Below are positions 1 to 11,600 of a DNA stretch of 64,000 bases, in pieces. Under the pieces are notes generated by a model. It did not search any database, was not told where the DNA came from, and saw only the letters and a program-made list of their open reading frames with translations. The stretch is from Piliocolobus tephrosceles. Taxonomy: Eukaryota; Chordata; Mammalia; Primates; Cercopithecidae. The position numbers and the translations under genes are program-made. The stretch lies in the NCBI RefSeq assembly GCF_002776525.5, contig NC_045434.1:199181246-199245245 (forward strand), in the 5' to 3' direction. Positions within the stretch are counted from its first letter, which is position 1. Each line of letters starts with the position of its first letter.

Positions 1-900
1 TCTAGGCCTGGGTTTGAACTCAGGGCTGTTGGCCACAAAGCCTGGGCTCTTAATCATCATGGGTTATTGCCACCTTGTCCTCAACCATCTAATGAGGAAT
101 TAAGCTGTGGACTGTCTCTGGAGGGCTTTGAATGCCAAGGCTCAGACTTGCATAAAAATCACACAGCACCAGGCAAGAATCAGACCTGGAATGTAGCAGC
201 AGCTTCTAGCAGCTTTACCACTCACTACCCAAGGTTGCTTCTCTGAGCCTCTCTAAACTGGAGTGATGAGGAATATATTATCAGCAATGAAGGTTTTTGA
301 ATGAGGCAGGGAGGCTCTTGTGACAAAAGGATTGTTTAAAAGAAACCTGGAGTTGTTCAAACATTTACTGAGTGTTGGGTCCTAAGAATACAACTGTGAA
401 CAAGACAAAGCTCTGCAGTGGGCCTCTGAGCCTGTTGTGCCGGCAGGCAGCTTGGGAGGGTAGGAGAAGAACCCCTTAACTGGAAAAACAAGGGCTCCAG
501 AGCTGGGACCTGTCCCAGATTCCATTGCCAGCTCTCAAATCAGGGAATCTCTCTGTATGACCTTGGGCAAGTTACCCAGCCTTTCAGACTGTCAGTCTTT
601 ATCATGGGGATCATCATTCCTCTTCCCAGGATTGTTGGAATAAATTAACTAAAACAACGCTTGTAAGGATCTAGCATGGTGCTTGGCATCCTGCAGGCGC
701 TGAATAGATGTTAGTTTTCCCTATAAAGAAGTAGACTAGTTTGCCTCCATCCCTCACCCCTCTGCCATTAAAGGGAACAAGTTCCTGGCCTTCATTTTAG
801 CAGGAAAGGGGGTATGAATGCACATGTGCTAGCTAAGCAACAATGCAAACTAACAAAAGGGCCTGTGGCCTGGGGAATACACTGCTTTGAGTCTGGGCTC
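1..900. other. E2F2 5' flank, MIR remnants
   Basis: No coding potential is visible. About 500-715 reads as a sense-strand MIR: it has the characteristic run describing a tRNA-like head, a 'gaccttgggcaagttac' core and a short tail. Other parts (1-60, 130-240) look like weaker MIR-type debris. The GC content rises sharply after about 890, where the promoter CpG island begins. Confidence 0.6.
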
Positions 901-1686
901 AGGTCGGGACCCGGCGCCAAAATGTTTCCCTTCAACCCCAGGGAATCCGGGCCCATTTCTCGGGGCGCTGTGCTGTTCTGGCTGCCTCTGCACTGTGCAC
1001 CCCAGAACCACCCTGTCTCCGTCTCGCCGGCTGCTGGCTAGCGCGTCCAGTGGCGGGCGGCACAGACAGCAGGTGTGGCTGCCCCTTTAAGCAGCGAAGC
1101 TCGTGTTGCAATCGCCGGCTCCAGGACGGGTTCTTTCCGGGGGGTGGAGCCTGTACTCTTGCAGCAGCCAACCGGAGCGCGGCATTTTCCGCGGGAGATC
1201 CGAATTTCGCGGCACGCCGTTTGGCGCTAAAAAAAAAAAAAAAGAAAGAAAAAAAAGAGGCAGAGAAAGACTCAGGGACTAGAGAGCGGGCCGCAAGGAA
1301 GTCGGCGCAGTCGAGACCCCCCCTCCCCGTCCCAGCGCATCGCGTCTCCGCCGAGCTCGCGGGCACGCCGGGGACCCCTCCCCAGAGCCGGCCGGACCCC
1401 AGGTGCCGAGGCCTTGGGGGGCGCGGGGCGTCCCGGGTCGCGGTGCCCTCGGGGCGGGACAGCCCCTGGCAGTGCCACCACCGCAACCGCCGGGCGATCT
1501 CCAAGCGCTGCTCTGCTCGGCTGCGGGCCAGGAGGGGAGGGTCCGGCCTTGCCCCGCAGGCGTCCATTGGTGGCTTCCCCCGGCCTCCGCGCCATGCCGC
1601 GGGCCGTGTGAGCCGCTGCAGCACCGGAACCCGCAGGTGTCCGCGGGCGCGCCAGGCCCGTTTGGGTAGGGGGCGCCTTACTCGCT
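890..1686 (+). promoter_or_regulatory. E2F2: E2F2 promoter and 5'UTR, CpG-rich, with E2F-like sites
   Basis: A CpG-rich block precedes and covers the first coding exon. E2F-type elements seen directly are GGCGCCAAAA (913-922), ATTTTCCGCGGGA (1184-1196), ATTTCGCGGC (1204-1213) and TTTGGCGCTAAA (1220-1231). The last two sit just before an A-rich run (1229-1258). Activator E2F genes are known to be controlled by E2F sites in their own promoters, so autoregulation is a reasonable reading. There is no clear TATA box. The transcription start is not defined by sequence alone; I infer it lies close to or just after the 1184-1231 site cluster, which makes the 5'UTR a few hundred bases long. Confidence 0.75.
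1594..1611 (+). other. Short upstream ORF (5 codons) in E2F2 5'UTR
   Basis: ATG-CCG-CGG-GCC-GTG-TGA lies 76 bases before the E2F2 start. Its context has G at -3, as good as that of the main start, so a scanning ribosome could use it and re-initiate. It is in the mRNA only if transcription starts upstream of 1594, which is likely but inferred. Confidence 0.5.
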
Positions 1687-1938
1687 ATGCTGCAAGGGCC
1701 CCGGGCCTTGGTTTCGGCCGCTGGGCAGCCCCCGAAGGTGGTGCCCGCGATGAGCCCCACAGAGCTGTGGCCATCCGGCCTCAGCAGCCCCCAGCTCTGC
1801 GCAGCTACTACCACCTACTACACGCCGCTGTACCCGCAGACGGCGCCTCCTGCAGTGGCGCCCGGCACCTGCCTCGACGCCACTCCCCACGGACCCGAGG
1901 GCCAAGTTGTTCGATGCCTGCCGGCAGGCCGGCTGCCG
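1687..1938 (+). CDS. E2F2: E2F2 coding exon 1
   Basis: Encodes residues 1-84, from MLQGPRAL to AGRLP. The donor is CCG|GTAATG at 1939, phase 0. It is Pro/Thr-rich with no folded domain. The start ATG has G at -3 and C at +4, an adequate Kozak context. Confidence 0.96.
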
Positions 1939-4900
1939 GTAATGCTGGGGGCCCCCACCGCTTCCCCCTATGCTTTTCCAGGTGTGGGAAAGGAGGGAGG
2001 GGTGCCTGAGATCCAGTTTGAGTGGAGCAGGTAGAGTTTTGGGAAGAGGGAAGATGAGCTTTCAGTTTCCAGGACCCAGTGCCCCCAATATCTGAGTAGA
2101 AGACCCCTTCATTTTCAGACTTTGGATGAAGTAATCTCATCCATTCTAGTGGAGTGGAATGAGCACTGGATTGCGAGTCTGGAGGGAGACCCAACCCACT
2201 ACTCCCAGTGCACTGTGTGACCTTGGGGAAGTCCATGCAGCTAAAGTTGCCGCCATTCATTCATTACTTCATTGTTTGGCCAGAAACCAGCACTGGGTGC
2301 CTGCTATTGTCCAGGCAAAGAGCATGCCTGGGGACACTGTGGGACTTTGGTAAGACAGAGGGATAGGTCTAGTGAGTCTCTCAGGTCCAATCTGCCATGG
2401 ACAGACTCCAAATTGTCCAGCTAACTCCTGGTATCGCCCCAAGTATCTGCCCTTGGTCCTCCCCAAGGCCCAGTCTTCCCTCCCAGGCAGCCTATCTGTA
2501 GCAGCTAGAAATGTGGGCAGCCCCCTGGGTTCTGTTCAGATTGGCTGCTCTCTCCTTAAGCTCCCAGGCTCGTTGCCAGAGATGGCCCAAAGTGTAGTGG
2601 CACCAGGCTGCCTGCCGACCTGGGCTCAGGGTGTGTTTTGTGGGAGTGGAATTCCTGGAGCCCATGTGAATCAAAACAGCTTTAGGGTGGGGGGCGGAAT
2701 GGGAAAAGCCTGGGGAAGTGGGGGTGGTGGTGGTTGAGGAGCCTGGTTTCTGGTGTGACTCTGCCATTAATTCTCTGTGTGTCCTTGGACAAGTCTTGGC
2801 CCCAGTCTGGGCCTCAGTGTCCTCTCCTGGACAATGTGTGTGTGCGCAGGGTGGCTGTGGGGCTAGCTCCTTTCTGCCACATTTGGCTTCAGGTCCTGGG
2901 TTTTGGAAGCAGGCCCCAGGGAGAGGAATGGGGTGTTACAGGTTTGCTTAGTTGTGGGTGTGGTGAATAAGTTCAGGTACAGGGATAAGACCACCCCCCA
3001 CTGCCCCAGAGGCATCTGGTCAGACCTGTGCTAGTCAGCAGGCACGGATGCCCAGCCAGCTCTGGATGCAGGCAGAGCCACCACTCCCTGCCAGTGGACT
3101 CAGGCTTTGCCCATGTTCAAAATGTTAACCTTCCCGGAGACCCTTCCTGCACATGATTTCTAACTAGGAGGGCAGTGGGCAGGAATGGTATTGTCCCCAT
3201 TTTACAGGTTAAGCAACCGAGGATAACTGGGATTGGTGATCTTGTGGTCAGCGTTTTATAGCCCAAAACATCTTTGTAGTTTGTGAAATAGATGGCATTA
3301 GTAGCTCCATGTTACAGGGGGAAACTGAGGTTCAGAGAGGGGATGTGACCTAAGGTCAGAGATGGGGATGGGGTAGAGTGATGGGACTCACAAGGCAATA
3401 GGCTCTTCTCTGTTTTATTTTTTGCAGAGACAGGGGTCTCCCTATGTTCCCCAGGCTGGTCTCAAACTCTTGGGCTCAAGCGATCCTCTTGCCTTGGCCT
3501 CCCAAAGTGCTGGGATTACAGGCATGAGCTACTGCACCTGGTCAGGCAGTAGGCTCTTCTCTATGTAGCCTTGACTTTCTTTAATACTGCCTGACTTAGG
3601 AGCTGAGTACCCCCCAGGGAAGGGAACTTTACAGCAGGCCCACTCTCCTCTGGCCAGCTGCTTTCAGACTGGAATTTTCAGTAACAGCTGTGGTTTTACA
3701 CTGCTTTGAACCCTCCCAGAGGAACCCAAGTGCATCTTGTCTGTACCTCCCTCCCAGAGGAGCTCAGTGATCTTAGCAAGAAGGTCTCTTTTTTACTGAG
3801 TGCCTCTCGTGTGCCAGACACTGCTTGGCATTCTTCACGTTCATTATCTTGGTCAAGATGTTCAGAATGAGGCATCTTGCAGATAAGGAAACTGAGCAAA
3901 GAAAGGAAGTCACTTGCCTGGGTCACAAGCAAAGAAGCAGGAGAGTCTCCTTGCAGCAGACCACCCTAAAGGCCTGCCAGGCCCAGAGCTCCCGCTCCTG
4001 TCAATCCCCAGATGCCAGGGGCCCAGCCCCGTGGGCAGGCCTGCCCTCTGCTTACTCATTTTACAAGGGTGTGTCCTGGAGCAGCTCCAAACCCAACCCT
4101 GGGTGTGGCCACTTGCTTTGTGGCCAGGCTGCAAAGTGCAGGGTGAGCAGGATTTGTTGGGGAGCTTCTGTTTAAAGCGACCTCAGGCACTGTCCGAGGA
4201 TGGCAACCAAGTTCAGTGGCAGAATGAAGGCCAGAACCCAGATCTCCTGGCTCCCTGTCCAGAGCTCTTTCCAAGTCCTCTGAGGAAGGCTCAGGGAATG
4301 CTCCTTTATCGCATGCCTCCTCTGGCCAGGCGCATGGCATCATTCTCTTTCATCCCTGCAGGAAGCTCTGCCCAGGCTGGAGTGTAGTACTATCATCTCG
4401 GCTCACTGCAGACTCGGCCTTCCAGGTTCAAGTGATTCTCCTGCCTCAGCCTCCCAAGTAGTTGGGATTACGGGCGCCTGCCACCATGCCAGGCTAATTT
4501 TTGTATTTTTAGTAGAGATGCGGTTTCACCATGTTGGCTGGGCTAGTCTCGAACTCCTGACCTCAGGTGATCTGTCTGCCTTGGCCTTCCAAAGTGCTGG
4601 GATTACAGGCATGAGCAGAAAATTTGTCTGCATTTTCCAAATTTCCTCTTGTGAGGCAGAAAGAACATAAAAATTTTAACACACAAGTCTACAAGCCAGG
4701 TCAGGTGAGGAGATGTAGGCTCAGAGGCAAGACAGTGAATCCCAGGCTGCCCAGCTACCAAGTGACAGAGCTGGGATCTGAAAGCAAGGTTCGACCCCTT
4801 ACATTTGCTCCTACCCCCACCATCTAACTTAGGGCTTAGGAGAGACCAGGCTCCACTCTGTGTGACCTTGGGCAAGTCACTTCCTCTTCCCCAAGTCCCA

Positions 4901-5608
4901 GTTTCCTCACCTTGGTGCCTGTAAAGGGGCTGTGCCTGGGGATCTCTGACCCTCTCCACTTCTGCAGCTGCCTGAGTAAGGAGCTGTACTCTTCTCCATA
5001 GGGGTTGGCAGGGTGGGCTTGAGTCCTGACCAGGCCTGAAGATCCAGCCAGAGGGGCTACCTAAGAGCGTCCAGGATAGAGCTAAGCCGGTCTCTGGCTG
5101 TGGCCATAGCCTTTGCTCTCCTCCTCCCATCGCAGTCTCTTTTCAGCTCACCCTTGAACCCTTTTCCCACTGGTGCTCCCCATACATCAGTTCTTTCCCA
5201 CTGGTGCTCCCCATACATCAGTGCTAGTAGCTCCCCGATGGGGGCACTCCCTATGGGCAAAGCCCTTTGCTGCACTATCTCGCTGAATCCTCAGCATAGG
5301 TGGAGACAATGATGCCCATTTCATAGGTGACTCGAGGTCAACTGATGTCCCAGCTAAGAAGGGGAAGGCCTAGATGCAAACCCAGGCCGGTCTGACTCCA
5401 AGACCTGTGCTCAGCCTCACCTTGAACCTGATCCTCCTGGCTTGTCCTCTGCCACCTGTGTTCTGCAGGTTCAGCCCAAGCCATAGGCTGACTTTATTCT
5501 GGGCACTGCCCAAAGGTGTCAGGGAGGTATCCTTAGGGGGACACTTTGCTGCACTGGGACCCTGGGAGTGCAGACTAAGGGTGAAGGAGGGTGAGAAAAG
5601 AGAGAAGG

Positions 5609-5649
<41 letters not shown>

Positions 5650-8600
5650 CGTGCATGCAGTGATGGGGACAGGTGGGCGTAGCCCAGGCCTTGGCCCAAA
5701 TTCTAACAAATCCTGGGGCAGCGTGTGTGGGATGGAGCTGAGGCAACCTGGCACATGGCTTTGGAGTCAGACAGGCCTGGGTTCAGACCCTGGCTTTGGC
5801 CTTTGTGTGACCTTGGGCATGTACCTACCCTCTGTAAGTCTCCATTTCTTATCTTAGGAGAGCCAGTGCCAATACTGATGTGGTAGGACTGTTATGAGCA
5901 TGTACTAGGCCCAGCATAGATATTCTGTTCAAGGTCTTCCCGGGGTTCTTCCTGGTGTGTTCTGTGCGGGGAGGCAGGTGTGGCTGGGGAGGCTCTGGGC
6001 TGCCCCACGTCTGCATCAAGTAGAACTCCACCTGAGCTTCCCTTCTCCCTGCCCTTGGTGTTCCTGCCAGGGGATATATGAAGAATACTAGGATGCGCAG
6101 CCTTGGTCAGGATCAATGGAGGCCTCAGAGCTCCCCAAGCCTTAATTACTTCAGCTGTACAATGGGGATTAGTGGTGTGGGAAGATTCAGGGAAGTGATG
6201 AATGTTGGGGCGTGGTGCAGGGCATGTGGAAGGTCTCTGCCAGTGACTGGCCCTTTCTCTAGCGACAGGGTGGGGCTAAATCCCTAGAATATAGGTTTTC
6301 ACCAGTTAGGAAGGTAGAAAAGGAATATTCAAGAGACTCATTCAAGAATGAGTCGTAAAGTGTTTGGATGGTTTCCAGGTCTGGGTAGTGGTGGAGAGCA
6401 GGAGTGTCATATCCAGGCTCCTCAAATCAGCCCAGGAAGACTTCCTGGACGGGGCAGGAGTGGGGGCAGGGGAACTGACAGCAGGAAGAGCTGTCACCAC
6501 CCCCAGCACCTGTCAGCCCAGCTGTGCTCAGCAGCAGTTAGAAGTCTCAGCCCTGCTGAGCATGACCTCACCACCAAATGTTAAAATAGGCTTCTCTGTC
6601 CAAGCCAGGGTAGGGGTGTCTGGGGGATCCAGAGTTGGAAGGAGGAAAGAAATGGGCTTGATGACCCCCAGAAGGATGTATCAAGGAAGAGGTCGAGATT
6701 AGATTTTAAGGAAGGGACTCTGCATTTCCTGAACACCTACTATGTGCTGAGACACAGGCTGAGAACTTTACAGAAGTTAAAGGAGCAGGAGCTAACCAGG
6801 GTCTTTCTCCAGCATGCAGACAGGGAGCTAAATAAGTGCTTCAAAGGGAAGGGACGCGGGGATTAATTCAGCCTGTTCCAGGGTTTTTAAGATCCAGAGG
6901 CTGCCCAGGTGGTGCCTTCCTTGAATCCTTACAACAGCCCCTTGAGGTAGGCATTTTCTACCCCATTTACAGAGGAAGAAACTGAGGCTCCTAGATATGG
7001 AGCTCGTACAGTGAGCCTGCGAAGGAGCTGGAGATTCAAGCATGGGTCTCTGACCTGTGTCCCAGTGTCCCAGTGCCCCAGCCCTGCCCCTGCCCTGCCC
7101 CTGCCCAGCCCTAAGCAGGAGAGAGGCCCTTTCCGGGCCAGTGCAGCTCTGGGCCTAATTGGGGCCCGGGTGGCGACAGGGTGGAGAGGAGCAGATGGGT
7201 CTGTGGTTTGATTTCCCCGGCAGGTGTTTCCCAAGCTTGGCGGGAACAGAGAGGGGGAGCGGGAAGGGGGTGGCCTCAGCTGCTTGTCCTTAGACACGGG
7301 AAGGATTCATTGTCTGCGGGAAGGATTCATTGTCTGCCCCTCTCAGCAAAGAAAGAATGGCAAATGCAGTCTATTCAGCAGGCCCTGGGGCCCTCAAGCT
7401 GGAGCCCAAACATGGGGGTGGGGATGTTTGTACTGCTTTCCACTGTGGGCACCTCCCTGGGGTGTGGCACTGAGCCAGGAAGTCCACTGGGTCTGGGCGG
7501 ATGCCCAGCCCCACCCTGATAAGGACCAGCTGTGGGACTGTGATGGGCACTCAGTCTGGCTGAGCCAGCTGCTTCTGTAGGGGGCCCTTTCCTCACCCTG
7601 ATGTGGTTTAGGCCCTACCCACTGCTTCCTCCTGGTATCCTCCTCTGGGTGTGGTGGGGTGAGAAGCGGGTGTAGGAGCGGGCTTGAGGCCTGTGGTTAA
7701 GGAACCCTGAGCCCCTGGCCAGACTGGCTTTGGTAGGGTCTCAAGTGCCTGGGCCTCAGAGGATGGGAATTTTATTTGCTCTTCAGAAAACAAGACTTCC
7801 CCTGAAAGCTCACTTCCTCAGGTCATTGATATTTTCCTATCAAGTACAGCAGTGCTTCACCAGGACTGGCGGTAAACTGAGGCACAGAGGTGGCTGCTAA
7901 GTGGCCTCATCGCTTTGGCCCCGTATCAGGGAAAGGCTAAAGAAGGAATGATTCTCAAACTCTGCCTCTCTCTTCCCCTTCTCTCCAAGGCCAAAAGGAA
8001 GCTGGATCTGGAGGGGATTGGGAGGCCCGCCGTCCCTGAGTTCCCAACCCCCAAGGGGAAGTGCATCAGAGTGGATGGCCTCCCCAGCCCCAAAAGTAAG
8101 CAGTGCTGATGGGGCCTCTGGGGTGGGGTGGGGCAGGGACAGAGGGCAGTGCCCTGCCCAGTCGCTGGGAGTCATATCTGGATCACTTTCCAGTTTGCAA
8201 AAGCTTCCTGTGCATTTTATCACTTGATCCTGCCGGGTAGGTAGGCTTGTCTCTCTTTACTAATCAGGCAACTTGAGACTCTGAGAGCTTGAGTGACTTG
8301 CCCATAGTCTCAGAGTGGAGTCAAGACTAGAGCCTGGACATTTAAGTCTTGCACTACTTCTACATTTTTTGTTTTTTGTTTTTGTTTTTTTGTTGTTGTT
8401 TTGAGACAGGTCTCGCTCTGTCACCAAGCGTGGATTGCAGTGGTGCCATCTTGGCTCCCTGCAACCTCCACCTCTGGGGTTCAAGCAACTCTCTCACCTC
8501 AGCCTCCCAAGTAGCTGGAACTACAGGTGCATGCCATCATCCCTGACTAATTTTTGTATTTTTAGTAGAGACACAGTTTCCCCATATTGACCAGACTGAT

Positions 8601-11600
8601 CTCGAACTCCTGACCTGAAGTGATCCACCTGCCTTGGCCTCCCAAAGTGCTGGGATTACAGGCGTGAGCCACCGCGCCCGGCCAGTCTCGCGCTACTTCT
8701 CCCACGCCATGTACAGCTCTCATGATCTAAATGCAATGACCAGTGTTTTATTTGGGAATTTATTATTTTTAAAAAGTTTTAATGTTTAGGTCAATGTAAA
8801 TTTTTCTCAATCAGAGGAGCAGGGGCTAACCAGGGTCTTTCTCCCACACGCAGACAAGGAGCTGAATAAGTGATTCAAAGGGAAGGGAAGCACAGATTAA
8901 TCCAGTCTCTGCCACCCCAGAGGTTTTTAAGATCCAAAGGCTGCCCAGGTGTGCCTTCCTAAAGCTAAGTTGGAGGGGGTTGCTGCCTCTTGATATTTTC
9001 AGTCAATATCCTGGATAGGCCGGGCACGGTGGCTCAAGCCTATAATCCCAGCACTTTGGGAGGCCAAGATGGGCAGATCATCTGAGGTCAGGAGTTCCAG
9101 AGCAGCCTGGCCAACGTGGTGAAACCCCATCTCTACTGAAAATACAGACATTAGCTGGGCGTGGTGGTGCATGCCTGTAATCCCAGCTACTCGGGAGGCC
9201 GAGGCAGGAGAATCGCTTGAACCTGGGAGGCAAGTTGCAGTCAGCCGAGATCGTGCCACTGCACTCCAGCCTAGGAGACAGAGTGAGACTCCATCTCAAA
9301 AAAAAAAAAAAAAAAAAATCCGGGTTAGAGCAGGAGTTTAAGCCACTGTGTTTGGAAGGAACACTAGTTTTGGGGGTCCAGGAAGGCCTTTGCCCCAACC
9401 TGACAGTTCACTCCTGTGAACCTTAGTTGTCTCGTGTAAAAGGAGGCACAGCTAGATCAGGAATGGCAAGAAAGTTTCCTCTACATTTGATTAGTCAAAG
9501 CTGCCCAAAGCACTGTCTTAAAGGATCCTAAGGCTCATGATAACTGGTCCTCTTCCAGAGGAACCTAAGACTCTAAAACTCAGGCTCCAAAATTATTAGA
9601 TTGGCCACTAACTTGCCATATGACTTGGAAGTCACTCGATTACAAAAGTCCCCTTGTGGTTTAAGATGCTGCAGCTGAGATGTGGTCTTGCAACATCAAC
9701 CTCATTTGAGAAAGGGACCTTTTTAATGAACCTCCCCCACTTTATGTTACAGGACCGATTTTTGTCAGATAATCACTGTGATTCACATGGGAAGAAAAAG
9801 CAAGTGTGTCTATAAAAATGCTCTTAAATCCAGGCTTATCATTCTACCCTATTCTAATTCCAAACTCCGGACATTTAAGTGGCAGGATAGGGTAATGCTT
9901 AAGAAGGAAAACTCCGGGCCGGGCGCAGTGGCTCACGCCTGTAATCCCAGCACTTTGTGAGGCCCAGCCAGGCACGATGACGGGCACCTGTAGTCCCAAC
10001 TACTCGGGAGGCTTAGGCAGGAGAATGGGGTGAACCTGGGAGGCGGAGCTTGCATAAGCCGAGATTGCATCACTGCACTCCAGCCTGGGGAACAGAGTGA
10101 GACTCCGTCTCAAAAAAAAAAGAAGGAAAACTCTGGAGCCAGACTGCCTGGATTTGAATTCCAGCTTTGCCACTTTCTAGCTGAGTGAGCTAAGCAAATT
10201 ACTTAAACTGTGCCTCAGTATTCTCATCTATAAAATGGGGATGACTGTACAGCAACCTTATAGGGTGTTGTAGGACTTAAATGTGTTCGTATATGGAAAG
10301 CACTTAGAACAGTGACAGTAGTTGTGGATGGTGGTATGGCAGCCCTAAGCTGTGGTGGAAATGTGCATTTAACCAGGAGTCAGGACACTTGGCTTCCAAT
10401 ACTGCCCACTGGCTGTGAGACCTTAAGCAAGTCACCTTCCCTCTCAGGTATCAGGTTTCCTGTCTGGACAGTGGTGGTGATGGATGCCCTTGCTCACAGT
10501 GCTTTGTAAACTGGAAAGTGGGTGGTGAAAAGTTGGTACTTAATGAGCCTAGGTCAATGGACAAGGGTCCTGGGCGGGCCCTCCCTGAGCTGTGACTGGG
10601 TCCCCTTCTTCCTCAGCCCCCAAATCCCCCGGGGAGAAGACTCGGTATGACACTTCGCTGGGGCTGCTCACCAAGAAGTTCATTTACCTCCTGAGCGAGT
10701 CAGAGGATGGGGTCCTGGACCTGAACTGGGCCGCTGAGGTGCTGGACGTGCAGAAGCGGCGCATCTATGACATCACCAACGTGCTGGAGGGCATCCAGCT
10801 CATCCGCAAGAAGGCCAAGAACAACATCCAGTGGGTGTGAGTGCCTGGGCGGCCAGTGGTACCCTCCAATGGGTACTTGCGCTGTGGGTGGAGCCAGAGG
10901 CAATAGCCAGTGGGTGTGAGTGGCAGGGGCAGGGCTGAGAGCAACACCCAATGGGCACAAGGGCTGAGGCGGACCAAGAGCAACATCCAATAGGCTTATT
11001 GCTGGGGGTAGAGCCAATGTATGGTGAGGAAGAGCACCCTGTACCTGCTGAAGTAATAGAACGTGATGCGGGCAGAGTGACAAATGACATCTAGGAGGTG
11101 TAAAGGCCAAAGGGAACCCCAGATTCTTCCTCTTGAGTCAGAGATCCTAATATTCACTCCTTCTAGCTTAGGGCAGTCCCCTGGGAGCTGAGTAGGGGGA
11201 TCCCGGACTTCTTCCAGATCTGAGATAGGAGTACTCCAGCCTCCTCTCTCCATTTCTACAGGATTTAAAGAACTGACCTACGGCCCTTGGCATAGGTGGC
11301 CTAAGAGAACCTAAGAGTTCAACCTAAGAGGTGGCCTACAGCCTTGGCCTAAGAGAACCCAGATGGGGGAGTCAGGACTGAGGCTACTCCAGCTGGAGGA
11401 GGCTGGGGCATAGGGATGAACAGAATCGAGAGCCCCCCAGAAGTGGGGTTCAGGCCTTGACTTGTTTCTTCTCCCATGCCCAACCCCCAAACCTCTCGTT
11501 CGAATCCCTGGTAGCTCCCTGAGAGCCAGGCATGACCACTGATTTGCACAACCCAGGGGAGCACCCTCATAGACAATTTTTTGAATGGCCTTGTTCTGGA

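Larger units (their letters stand above)
1939..7989 (+). other. E2F2 intron 1 (GT-AG, about 6 kb)
   Basis: Mostly unique sequence with MIR/L2-type debris (for example 3180-3370, 4850-4920, 5750-5910 and 6700-6780). It carries an Alu monomer (3412-3544), an Alu fragment (4366-4616), a 31-bp tandem duplication (5163-5224), a GT microsatellite (5611-5644), a 20-bp tandem duplication (7298-7337), and the first copy of a dispersed direct repeat (6781-6921). No convincing extra exon was seen. Confidence 0.8.
8096..10616 (+). other. E2F2 intron 2
   Basis: Holds three Alus (8362-8683, 9018-9318, 9917-10120), a MIR reading forward at about 10133-10330, and the second copy of the dispersed direct repeat (8815-8959). 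The remainder is unique sequence without an exon-like open segment. Confidence 0.8.

Noticed and set aside
932..2009. Long overlapping open frames on both strands across the E2F2 CpG island (up to 319 residues)
   Set aside because: High GC content removes stop codons. The frames disagree with the E2F2 exon and show no domain or splice support.
5590..5680. Cys/Val and Thr/His repeat peptides over the GT tract
   Set aside because: Translation of a dinucleotide microsatellite; no coding meaning.
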